Shown: one piece after another, positions 9,452 through 17,909 of the stretch | Layout: every line of letters starts with the position of its first letter | Numbering within the stretch: the first letter of the stretch is position 1 | DNA from: Hyphomicrobiales bacterium | GTDB taxonomy: Bacteria > Pseudomonadota > Alphaproteobacteria > Rhizobiales > Xanthobacteraceae | Direction of reading: 5' to 3' | NCBI GenBank assembly: GCA_021323775.1 | Contig: JAJPKK010000114.1 | Span: 1-64,000, forward strand | Length of the DNA: 64,000 nt | Position numbers and translations under genes: made by a program | The notes under the pieces: model-generated | Seen by the model: only the letters and a program-made list of their open reading frames with translations | Databases searched by the model: none | What the model was told of the DNA's origin: nothing

Positions 9452-11073
9452 TTTACCATGCTTGCCCCTCTCACCGTATCTATTATCAGCCCCGCATCCC
9501 CCGGCGCGCTGTCGCCACGCCACGCCACGTGGCCGTCCGGCCGCACCAGGACCAGACGGCGTTCATAGAGTGCGGCTGCCTCCTCGTTGCGGATATCGTG
9601 GACCTTCAGAGGGATGCGCCGCTCGGCGGCGGCCTTTACAAGCGGCGCCGCGTCAGCCGGCGCCGTGCCGAAGCGCATCAGCACGAAGCCGCGGCCGAAC
9701 AGATCGAGCGTCGATCGCTCGGGCGCAAGCCAGAAGTGAGGCGCACGATGGCCAGGCCGTGCGGTCTGCACATAGGTCGCGACGTCATCGGGCGGCGCCC
9801 GACTGCCGTCGGGAACGCAGATCGGAGAGTTCTCATAGCGATAGCCGAGCTGGATGCCAAGGGTGAACCATTCCCGGCGCATGATGGCGGTGAATTTCGT
9901 CCCGAATGCGCGCCGGGCGGCATCGCCCGCAGGGCCAGGCTGGAAAATTTCCGGCGGCGGGGGATCCTCGCGCGTCGACAGCATGCGGGCGAGGTTGCCG
10001 GCGGCTTCCTCGACAATGCGCGCGGCGATCGGCCGCCGCTCCAGCTCGTAAGAGGCAAGCAGGGCCTCGCCGCCCCAGCCGGACAGGCGCGCCGCGAGCT
10101 TCCAGGCGAGATCGACCGCTTCCTGAATGCCGGTGTTCATGCCGAAACCCCCAGTCGGGGAAAGCTGATGTGCGCTGTCGCCAACGAGAAAGACGCGGTT
10201 CGTGCCGTAGCGATCGGCGTCCAGTTCGCGGCGCGTCCACGGCAGGATCGAGACGATGTCGAAATCGAACGCGCAGCCCACGGCGCGCTCAATAGCGGTG
10301 CGCAGTTCGGCTTCGCTGAGTTTCCGATATTTGCGGCTGCCGACCAGCGAAAACCGCCAGTGGTCGCGGCCGTCGATGGCGACGAGAGTCGCGAAGGTGC
10401 CCTCCGGTCCGATGAAGATGAAGCGATAGGCCGGCTTCATGTTGTGCAGTTTTTCGAGGCCTGCGCAGCGGAAGATGACGTTAGTGGTGTAGGTCAGCAC
10501 AGGATTGCCGGCGAGCGCGATGCCAAGTCGCTCGCGACATGGGCCGGCGGCCCCGTCGCAGGCGATCAGAAAGTCCGCCGCGATGGTTTCGCTTGCGCCG
10601 GCCGCATGATCGATCACTTGCGCTGTCACGCTATCGGGGTGTTCGGTAAAATCCACAAGCTCGGTTGAGTAGCGCCGCGTCACATGTGGAAACATGCCGG
10701 CGAACCGCGCCAGCACCGGGTCGAAGAAATTCTGCGGGCATCGCTCCCGCTTCTGCGGGCTCTGCGGCGGCGGCCTCTCCTCCCGTGGAGATGGGAACGG
10801 CTCGCGGCCGAGTTCGTAGCCGTTGGCGAGGCTCGTCACCCAGGCATTATCCTGGGGATAGTCGCGGTTATAACCGGCCGCCTCGACCCACGGCACGATG
10901 CCCCAGCGCCGGCAGAATTCCATCGTGCGGACATGGACCATGTCCATCCGAGGCTGGGTGATGCGGCCGTCAGTCTTTTCGATCAGCACGCAGGGGATGC
11001 CGCGCCAACCGAGATCGCCCGCCATCGCAAGCCCAACCGGACCGCCCCCCACAATCAAGACCGGCGTTTTCAT
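9448..11073 (-). CDS. FAD-dependent aromatic-ring monooxygenase (PheA/TfdB-like)
   Basis: 541 aa; VLIVGGGPVGLAMAGDL, YGTNRVFLVGDSAHQLSPTGGFGMNTGIQEAVDLAWKLAA. Confidence 0.92.
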   Translation of the reverse strand: MKTPVLIVGGGPVGLAMAGDLGWRGIPCVLIEKTDGRITQPRMDMVHVRTMEFCRRWGIVPWVEAAGYNRDYPQDNAWVTSLANGYELGREPFPSPREERPPPQSPQKRERCPQNFFDPVLARFAGMFPHVTRRYSTELVDFTEHPDSVTAQVIDHAAGASETIAADFLIACDGAAGPCRERLGIALAGNPVLTYTTNVIFRCAGLEKLHNMKPAYRFIFIGPEGTFATLVAIDGRDHWRFSLVGSRKYRKLSEAELRTAIERAVGCAFDFDIVSILPWTRRELDADRYGTNRVFLVGDSAHQLSPTGGFGMNTGIQEAVDLAWKLAARLSGWGGEALLASYELERRPIAARIVEEAAGNLARMLSTREDPPPPEIFQPGPAGDAARRAFGTKFTAIMRREWFTLGIQLGYRYENSPICVPDGSRAPPDDVATYVQTARPGHRAPHFWLAPERSTLDLFGRGFVLMRFGTAPADAAPLVKAAAERRIPLKVHDIRNEEAAALYERRLVLVRPDGHVAWRGDSAPGDAGLIIDTVRGASMVK

Positions 11074-11103
11074 GAGTTGAGATCGGGTGACATTGGGGCC
11101 AGT

Positions 11104-11262
11104 TCATTTTGCCGGCGGCCTGTGCCCGGCCAGCATGATATAGGCCGCAACCATGAACCAGAAGGCGTAGTCACTGACAAAAGGAATGTAGGCGAATACT
11201 GCAACGACGGCGAGGCCCGCGATAATGAGAGAAACGACATGTACGCTGAAAATATTGAACAT
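11104..11262 (-). CDS. Small membrane protein (52 aa)
   Basis: Below the ORF-track cutoff. Hand translation: MFNIFSVHVVSLIIAGLAVVAVFAYIPFVSDYAFWFMVAAYIMLAGHRPPAK*. Confidence 0.6.
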   Translation of the reverse strand: MFNIFSVHVVSLIIAGLAVVAVFAYIPFVSDYAFWFMVAAYIMLAGHRPPAK

Positions 11263-11351
11263 TGCTTATGCCTGTACAATTTTGCCTCATTTGAATCTTG
11301 CGCGGGTGAAGAAGCTTCAGGCCGGGCCCGCGGCCGCCGCCCTGGAAACGG

Positions 11352-11503
11352 CCTTGATCGCTTGGATGCACTCTTGCGGGCGGCGGCAGCCGCTCAAGGG
11401 CGCCTGGCGCGCGTTTAATCGCGCTGCCCAAGCGCCGCTTAAGCAGTCGAGACCCTTGACCGGCTGCCGCCGCCCGCCATAAAGAGCATCCAAGCGATCA
11501 GGG
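11352..11503. repeat. Large imperfect inverted repeat (about 50 bp arms, 52 bp loop)
   Basis: Left CCTTGATCGCTTGGATGC..GCGGGCGGCGGCAGCCGCTCAAGGG (11352-11400); right CCCTTGACCGGCTGCCGCCGCCCGC..GCATCCAAGCGATCAGGG (11453-11503). Confidence 0.85.
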
Positions 11504-11753
11504 CCGCGAGCGATCGCGGCGTCGCCGCGCAACACGTCCTGATCCACTCGAAATTCAAAGAGCCACAATTCTTGAGCCCCCTTCGATCTTTCTCGTTCAT
11601 AATCGGCAAAGCCGTCTCGTGTCTATTTGGTGCAGGGGGCTCTCTTAGGCTTTGAGAGCGGGGCCGGCGCCTTGACATCTCCGGCGTAGCTGCGCGGCGA
11701 TGATGCCTGAGATAGAACGCTGCGGATATGAACGCAAACGACGGCTGAGCCGG

Positions 11754-13172
11754 ATGGCGAACACGCAAGCACAGGACCGGCGCGGCCTGCCATCCGTCGA
11801 TGCGGTGATGCGCAGCGCCGCCGCACGGGCGGCGGCGGAGCGGTTCGGACGTTCCGCCGCTGTCGACGCGGTGCGGCAGGAGCTCGCGGAACTGCGCCGC
11901 AACGGCCTCGCGGTTGCCGAGGACGATGCTGCCGCCCTGGCGCTGGCCCGTCTTGAAGCCGCCGACGCTGCGCGCCTCAGGCGCGTCTACAATCTCACCG
12001 GCACTGTGCTGCATACGAATCTCGGCCGCGCCGTGGTCGCGGAGACCGCAATCGCGGCGGCGGCTGAGGCGATGCGCCACGCCGTTGCGCTCGAATATGA
12101 TCTTCGCGCAGGCAGGCGCGGCGACCGCGACGACGTTCTGCGTGATCTATTGCGCGAGCTGACCGGCGCCGCGGACGCCACCGTGGTGAACAACAACGCC
12201 GCCGCGGTGCTGCTGGTCCTCAACACGCTCGCCAAGGGCCGCGAGGCGATCGTGTCGCGCGGCGAGCTGATTGAGATCGGCGGCGCTTTCCGCATGCCCG
12301 AGATCATGAGCCGCGCGGGCGCCAGGCTCGTTGAGGTCGGCACCACCAACCGCACCCACCTCAAGGACTATGTTGATGCACTGGGGCCGAAGACCGGCGC
12401 GGTGCTGAAGGTTCATCCGTCGAACTATCGCATCGAAGGGTTTACGGCGCAGGTTGCGGCGGCTTCGCTCGCCCCTCTGACGCGCCGCCACGGCGTGCAG
12501 CTGATCGACGATCTCGGCTCCGGCACCCTCATCGATCTCGCTGGCTTCGGCCTTCCCCACGAGCCCACGGTCGCCCAGGCGGTCGCGGCGGCCGACCTTG
12601 TGACGTTCTCCGGCGACAAGCTCCTGGGAGGCCCGCAGGCGGGATTCATCGTCGGACGCGCGGATTTGGTGGCGCGGATCAACAAGAATCCGCTCAAGAG
12701 CGCGCTGCGCATCGACAAGGCGCGGCTTGCCGCGCTCGAAGCGACGCTCAAGCTCTATCGCGATCCCGACCGGCTGGCCTCTCGCCTGCCGACGCTCCGC
12801 CTGCTCACTCGCCGCCCCGATGACATTGCCGCGATGGCATCCCGGTTGCGGCCCGCGATGCAGGAAAGACTCGGCGACGGCTTCACGGTGGATGTCGTGA
12901 AATGCGAGAGCGAGATCGGCTCAGGCGCGCTGCCTCGCCAGACCATTCCGAGCGCCGGGCTTGCGATCCGACCCATCGCGGCGCGCGGCGCCGGCCGTCT
13001 ACTTGCCGGTCTCGCGGCATCGCTGCGCCGCCTGCCCGTGCCGGTGATCGGCCGCATCGCGAATGATGGCTTGATTCTCGATTTGAGATGTCTCGATGAA
13101 GAAGGGGCGTTCCTGGAAAATCTGGCGTCGCTGCGGGCGCCAGCGGCTTACAGCGTGTCCCGGTCGACCTGA
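11754..13172 (+). CDS. selA: L-seryl-tRNA(Sec) selenium transferase
   Basis: YNLTGTVLHTNLGRA, GAGLVEVGTTNRTH-type motif, VHPSNYRIEGFT, DLVTFSGDKLLGGPQAGFIVGR. Confidence 0.95.
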   Translation: MANTQAQDRRGLPSVDAVMRSAAARAAAERFGRSAAVDAVRQELAELRRNGLAVAEDDAAALALARLEAADAARLRRVYNLTGTVLHTNLGRAVVAETAIAAAAEAMRHAVALEYDLRAGRRGDRDDVLRDLLRELTGAADATVVNNNAAAVLLVLNTLAKGREAIVSRGELIEIGGAFRMPEIMSRAGARLVEVGTTNRTHLKDYVDALGPKTGAVLKVHPSNYRIEGFTAQVAAASLAPLTRRHGVQLIDDLGSGTLIDLAGFGLPHEPTVAQAVAAADLVTFSGDKLLGGPQAGFIVGRADLVARINKNPLKSALRIDKARLAALEATLKLYRDPDRLASRLPTLRLLTRRPDDIAAMASRLRPAMQERLGDGFTVDVVKCESEIGSGALPRQTIPSAGLAIRPIAARGAGRLLAGLAASLRRLPVPVIGRIANDGLILDLRCLDEEGAFLENLASLRAPAAYSVSRST

Positions 13173-13182
13173 GCCACTCGGT

Positions 13183-13278
13183 CGTCATGCGCGGGCCTGA
13201 CTTGGCTTGGCCCGCGCATCCAATGCCTTCGCGAAAGCTTATGCGAAGCGGATGGACCTGCAGGTCAAGCCCGCGGGT
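13183..13278. repeat. Degenerate palindromic intergenic repeat (GCGCGGGCCTGACTTGGCTTGGCCCGCGC-type)
   Basis: GCGCGGGCC..GGCCCGCGC inverted repeat and nearby GGTCAAGCCCGCGGGTGACGG between selA and the 93 aa ORF. Confidence 0.5.
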
Positions 13279-13405
13279 GACGGCAGTGGATGGGTGAGCG
13301 CCGATTCCAGTCGACCGGGCGCCGCTCCAGCCGATCGCTGCGGCCTGGCGCCAAAGAGGGCCGCCTCCTGCATCTGAGGTCAGAACCTTCAAGGCTACAT
13401 AGCCC

Positions 13406-13434
13406 TTGACCTATGAGAACAAAACAAGAACAAT
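13406..13434 (+). promoter_or_regulatory. Promoter with LexA-type operator GAAC-N7-GAAC
   Basis: TTGACC (13406-13411), GAACAAAACAAGAAC (13417-13431), AACAAT (13429-13434, 17 bp spacing); matches the alphaproteobacterial SOS box. Confidence 0.7.
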
Positions 13435-13462
13435 AAGCTGAGGTCAAGCAGGAGGCGTTGCG

Positions 13463-13744
13463 ATGAGCCGTCTGGGCCGTGCGAGGGGACGACTGCAAGC
13501 CGGCGCCTGTCCCTATCAAGTCGATCTCATCCCGCCGCTCGGCGGCTTTGATGACGCCGTCGAGGAAGAGATAATCCGGTTTCTGGAGCGACGCGCCGGA
13601 AGGTTCGAGGTGCGCGGGCAGATTGCAAATGGCGACGCTTTCATTCGGTATTGCTTCGCGCACCTGGCGGACGCGGAGGCCTTCCATGCTCAGTTTGCGC
13701 CAGTGGCCGAAAAGGCAATCCTCAGGAAAGCTGGAAAGCCTTAA
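13463..13744 (+). CDS. Conserved-looking small protein of unknown function, putatively SOS-regulated
   Basis: 93 aa ORF, perfect AGGAGG Shine-Dalgarno 7 nt before ATG, LexA-type box upstream. Confidence 0.65.
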   Translation: MSRLGRARGRLQAGACPYQVDLIPPLGGFDDAVEEEIIRFLERRAGRFEVRGQIANGDAFIRYCFAHLADAEAFHAQFAPVAEKAILRKAGKP

Positions 13745-13840
13745 GAGTTGATCCGAGGTTTCTTCTGCCGTTACTGGATTGCAGTCACGCGCCGGAGGCA
13801 GGCTAAGACTCTTTCGATCGCGTTCATATCGCTGCAAGAG

Positions 13841-13936
13841 GGAAGAGAAGCGTCCCCGGTGGGGCGTCCGGACTTCAAATCCGCGAAAGGGCCGCCTGCC
13901 GGTCCTTGGTGGGTTCGACTCCCACTCTCTTCCGCC
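13841..13936 (+). tRNA. selC: tRNA-Sec (anticodon UCA)
   Basis: 8 bp acceptor stem GGAAGAGA/TCTCTTCC, loop CTTCAAA with TCA anticodon, long variable arm, T arm GTGGG-TTCGACT-CCCAC; near selA. Confidence 0.95.
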
Positions 13937-14045
13937 CTCTCTGAATTCGAAAAAAGCATCGGCTCGAGCGCCGTTTGAACCCCCAAACGTCAGCAGAATG
14001 GATTATCAATGAAGGACGGAGCTGCATCGATTCAAGGAGCAAACT

Positions 14046-15149
14046 ATGGGCGACGGTCGGTTCTTTCGGTTCGCCATTATCGTCGTTCTCGCGCTGCTCG
14101 CCGCCTCGGTGGCGCAACCCTATGTTACGCGTCTGGTGTTAACCGACACCGCGCCGCGCCTGGTCGCGGCGCGCGGTAACCTCTCCGAGGCCGAGCAATC
14201 GATCACCGCATTGTTCGAGCAGGTGTCACCTTCGGTCGTGCAGGTCGTGGGGCGCCAGAGCGGAAACCCGTTTGAGGAGGAAAGTGCGGGCGTGCAATCC
14301 GGGACGGGATTTGTCTGGGACGGCGCTGGCGATATCGTGACCAACAACCATGTGGTGAGCGGTACGACAGACGTAGCAGTCCGGCTGGCTACGGGCGAGG
14401 CTGTCGCGGCTGATATCGTCGGCACGGCGCCAAACTATGATCTCGCGGTCGTCCGCCTCCGCAATTTCCAGGCGATGCCCAAGCCGGTCGCCATTGGCAG
14501 CTCCGCCGATCTCAAAGTCGGCCAATTCGCTTTCGCGATCGGCAATCCTTTCGGACTCGACCAAACGCTCACCTTCGGAGTGATCAGCGCGCTGCATCGC
14601 CGCTTGCCGACCAGTTCGGGCCATCAGATTTCCAATGTGATCCAGACCGACGCAGCGGTGAATCCAGGCAATTCCGGGGGCCCCCTGCTCGATTCGAGCG
14701 GGCGCGTGGTTGGCGTCAATACCGCCATCATATCGCCGTCCGGATCGAATGCCGGCATCGGATTCGCTATCCCGATCGACGTTGTCAACCGGGTCGTGCC
14801 TCAGCTCATCACCAATGGCCACGTGCCGACCCCGGGCATAGGGATCGTCGCCGTGAGTGAGCAGGCCGCGACGCGCCTTGGCGTCGAAGGCATTCCGATC
14901 CTGCGGACGCTTCCGAACTCCCCGGCCGAGCGCGCCGGCTTGCGCGGCGTCGACATGCGCACCGGCACCTTGGGCGACGTCATCGTCTCCGTGAACGACA
15001 AGCCGGTGCGGCGTCTCTCTGACCTGACAAGCGAACTGGACGAGGTCGGGGTCGGCCATGACGTGAAGCTTGGAATCATGCGCAACAATCGCCGCGAGGC
15101 GATCAACGTCGCGGTCGTCGACATTGGGCAAAGCCAATTGGGGCCGTGA
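14046..15149 (+). CDS. S1C serine protease with PDZ domain (DegP/HtrA-like)
   Basis: GAGDIVTNNHVVSG, NYDLAVVRL, TDAAVNPGNSGGPLLDSSGRVVGVNTAI plus C-terminal PDZ. Confidence 0.93.
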   Translation: MGDGRFFRFAIIVVLALLAASVAQPYVTRLVLTDTAPRLVAARGNLSEAEQSITALFEQVSPSVVQVVGRQSGNPFEEESAGVQSGTGFVWDGAGDIVTNNHVVSGTTDVAVRLATGEAVAADIVGTAPNYDLAVVRLRNFQAMPKPVAIGSSADLKVGQFAFAIGNPFGLDQTLTFGVISALHRRLPTSSGHQISNVIQTDAAVNPGNSGGPLLDSSGRVVGVNTAIISPSGSNAGIGFAIPIDVVNRVVPQLITNGHVPTPGIGIVAVSEQAATRLGVEGIPILRTLPNSPAERAGLRGVDMRTGTLGDVIVSVNDKPVRRLSDLTSELDEVGVGHDVKLGIMRNNRREAINVAVVDIGQSQLGP

Positions 15150-15177
15150 TTGCGTGCGATGTCCGATGCGCCGCAAG

Positions 15178-16158
15178 CTAATCGATGATCTCATCGGCGC
15201 GGGCGATCAGCCGCCGCGGCACCGGGATGCGCAAGGCGCTCGCGGTCTTGTTGTTGATGACCAGCTCGAACCTTGTCGGAAGCATGATCGGCAACTCGGC
15301 CGGCGTCGCACCCTTGAGAATCCGGCCCGCGTAAATGCCGGCCGCCCGGTACATGTCGTTGGTGACAGCGCCGTAACTCATCAGGCCGCCGAGCATCACA
15401 GCTCCTCGTGTGGGATAGATCGTGGCGAGCCTGGTCTGCGCCGCGAACGCAATGATCTGTTCCTGGCGGGCGGTCAGAAAGGGGTCGGGACTAATAATGA
15501 GCGCGCGAACGCGCTGGAGCGCCATCTGGGTGAACGCGGTCTCGATTTCCTGGTCGGTGCCGGCATCGAAAACAACCAGGTCCCGCCCCCTCAGACGGGC
15601 GGCGGTTGTCAGGTTTTCCACGTTGATTTCGAAGGTCGCCGACAAGCGCGAGTTGTCAAGATAGCCGACCAACGGCGCTCCGGGCCTTAGTTCGAGCAGC
15701 AATGCCAGGCGCTCGGATGCGGGTCCGGCCGAAGCGAAGTTCGCGCCCGTCATGCTGGCTTCTGGCCTGTTGAGGCCGTTCAGCACGCCGACTTCGACGG
15801 CATCGGACCCCAGCGCAAAAACAATCGGAGTTGACGAGGCGGCGTCCGCCAATGCCGGCATCGAAGCTCCGATCGCGACGATCACCGCGACGTGGCTGCG
15901 AACAAGATCGGCCGCGAGATCCGGCAATCGCTCGTACCGTCCGCCGGCGGCGCGGTATTCGATGGCGAAGTCTTGCCCTTCGACAAGGCCGGTTTCCTGT
16001 AATCCCCGTCGAATCGACGCAATCGCACTGGCGTATGGCCCTTCAAATGCGACGCCGTTGAGCAGGCCGACCACCGGCGTCCTCGGTTGCTGCGCGCGCG
16101 CCGCCAGCGGCCACATTGCCGCGGCGGTCAGTCCAGAGATGAACTCGCGTCGTCGCAT
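15178..16158 (-). CDS. ABC-type substrate-binding protein (ABC_sub_bind/TrpX-like), orphan
   Basis: Tat-like signal MRRREFISGLTAAAMWPLAARAQQ; PVVGLLNG...; no adjacent permease/ATPase. Confidence 0.88.
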   Translation of the reverse strand: MRRREFISGLTAAAMWPLAARAQQPRTPVVGLLNGVAFEGPYASAIASIRRGLQETGLVEGQDFAIEYRAAGGRYERLPDLAADLVRSHVAVIVAIGASMPALADAASSTPIVFALGSDAVEVGVLNGLNRPEASMTGANFASAGPASERLALLLELRPGAPLVGYLDNSRLSATFEINVENLTTAARLRGRDLVVFDAGTDQEIETAFTQMALQRVRALIISPDPFLTARQEQIIAFAAQTRLATIYPTRGAVMLGGLMSYGAVTNDMYRAAGIYAGRILKGATPAELPIMLPTRFELVINNKTASALRIPVPRRLIARADEIID

Positions 16159-16304
16159 TGTCGGCCTCTTCGATTGGTCCGATGCAGCTTATCGCCGCCG
16201 ATGCAGAAGGGGAACCGGATTCGCCGAAGAGTCTCGCGGGGCTGGCGTTCGCCGGGTGCAGTGGTACCCAGCGACCGAAACCGTCGCGCTTTACCACCGT
16301 CAAG

Positions 16305-17147
16305 TCATGGCCGAAACGCCGTTGCGGCTGCACGTGCACGCGACGGAAGCACCACCACCCTGGCGCCGACCGGCGTGCGCTGATAGAGGTCGATCACATC
16401 CTGATTGATCATGCGAATGCATCCGGATGAGACGCTCTTGCCGATCGTCCAGGGTTCGACCGTGCCGTGAATGCGGTAGAGCGTGTCCTTGTTGCCCTGC
16501 CAGAGATAGAGGGCGCGGGCGCCGAGCGGGTTGCCGGGACCGCCGTGCATGCCGATGCCGCTCTGCAGCTCGCTCATCACTTTTCTGAGCTCAGGCTGGC
16601 GGTCCAGCATCTCCTTGGGAGGATACCAGTCGGGCCATTCCTGCTTGTTGTGGACGGTCGCAACGCCCGACCATTCGAATCCGCTCCGGCCGACGCCCAC
16701 ACCATAGCGAATCGCGCGTCCCCCTCCCTCGACCAGGTAAAGAAAGTGCGCCTGTGGATCGATCACGATCGTGCCCGGCGGCTCGTCGGTGGGATAGTAA
16801 ACCGACTTACGGAGATAGGTCGGATCGACCTCCGACAACCGCAGGGCTGGAACCGGAAAAGGTTCGCCGCTCCTCGCCGCATAAATCGTCGAATATGAAA
16901 AGTCCCCGCCGCTGAAGGATGGCCGATTTGGCTCGCCTTGCCGATCGGGCGCGGGGGCGCCTTGCCAGCCGGGCTGCGCGCCCGGAGGGCAGAAAAACAG
17001 GAAACAGGTCTGGGCTTGGGCTGAGGCCCGTTCGGCGCCCAGCGCCGCGATGGCGGCGATGCAAAGCGTCATGCTGGCGCGCGGAAGGCTCAGCCTTCGT
17101 TGGCGAAGTACGATGGTCATTTCCGGCGGCTTCTGATGAGGTGGCAT
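16305..17147 (-). CDS. L,D-transpeptidase (ErfK/YbiS/YcfS/YnhG family)
   Basis: IVIDPQAHFLYLVE..., HGTVEPWTIGKSVSSGCIRMINQDVIDLY catalytic motif. Confidence 0.93.
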   Translation of the reverse strand: MPPHQKPPEMTIVLRQRRLSLPRASMTLCIAAIAALGAERASAQAQTCFLFFCPPGAQPGWQGAPAPDRQGEPNRPSFSGGDFSYSTIYAARSGEPFPVPALRLSEVDPTYLRKSVYYPTDEPPGTIVIDPQAHFLYLVEGGGRAIRYGVGVGRSGFEWSGVATVHNKQEWPDWYPPKEMLDRQPELRKVMSELQSGIGMHGGPGNPLGARALYLWQGNKDTLYRIHGTVEPWTIGKSVSSGCIRMINQDVIDLYQRTPVGARVVVLPSRARAAATAFRP

Positions 17148-17299
17148 TGGAGAACCCCAACCGGAGCGGATTGTTCCTCGCAGGGCTCTGCGAAAAACCT
17201 ATGTCCGATGCTTCACACAATGCTAATGGCAAAAGGGCGGCCAAAATTCGGCAGATCGCCATTCGATCGGCTTTAGGAGGTCGCTCAGAACAGGCGCGG

Positions 17300-17888
17300 A
17301 TTGCAGCGCGACGGTTGATTTCTTTGCCAGGCTCACCCCTGAAACGGCGGCGCAATTGTTGTCCGCCGCCGGCTGCCTGCCGCAGCGGGTCCGTTGTCCG
17401 GAGAAAGGCGATCAGATTCGCGAACGTCTTCCGATGGTGGTGGACGACCAACGGCTTCATTCGCGCAATGGAAGAGGTCATCGAACTCTACGAGCAGGCG
17501 CCGGTGCGCGCGGACGATCGCGTTCTGATCCACGGCGACGTCGGATTGCACAATCTGGCGCTCGATGCGGAATCCGGCGAAATCCGGTTGCGTCAGTGGC
17601 ATCTTCGACTACGACAATGCTGCGTGGGCAGACCGCGACTCGCGGTATCTGCTGTTTGATGTCGGGCGAGACGGCCGAGAAGACACGTTGGACGCCGCTC
17701 TCGCCATTTATGAGCCCGCGGTGGGCCGGTTTGTGGATCGCAATCGTATTCGACTATACAATGCGGCCTGTGCTATCAACTTCCTGGCGTTCAGAGCGGG
17801 CACCGTTGCAGAGCAGAAGCCGTGCGGGCGAACGCTTGCCGAAGATATTCGATGGGTGCGTGCAGCTCTCTCGAAGCTTGCGCCATGA
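17300..17888 (+). pseudogene. Frameshifted aminoglycoside/choline-type phosphotransferase
   Basis: LIHGDVGLHNLALD (HGDxxxxN) in one frame continues in another as SGIFDYDNAAWADRDSRYLLFDV...; N-terminal part apparently in a third frame. Confidence 0.7.
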
Positions 17889-17909
17889 AAGCATCAACAC
17901 GGAGGGGCC

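Noticed and set aside
9352-10668. 438 aa plus-strand ORF antisense to the FAD monooxygenase
   Set aside because: Antisense shadow; Arg/Asp-rich composition with no recognisable motif, begins in a repeat.
10700-10800. Proline-rich EPFPSPREERPPPQSPQKRERCPQ segment in the monooxygenase as another repeat insertion
   Set aside because: No palindromic structure, and this segment appears native to this monooxygenase family as I recall it.
13265-13837. 190 aa minus-strand ORF between selA and tRNA-Sec, considered as a possible selB remnant or gene
   Set aside because: No GTPase or winged-helix motifs; opposite the better supported 93 aa ORF with Shine-Dalgarno and promoter.
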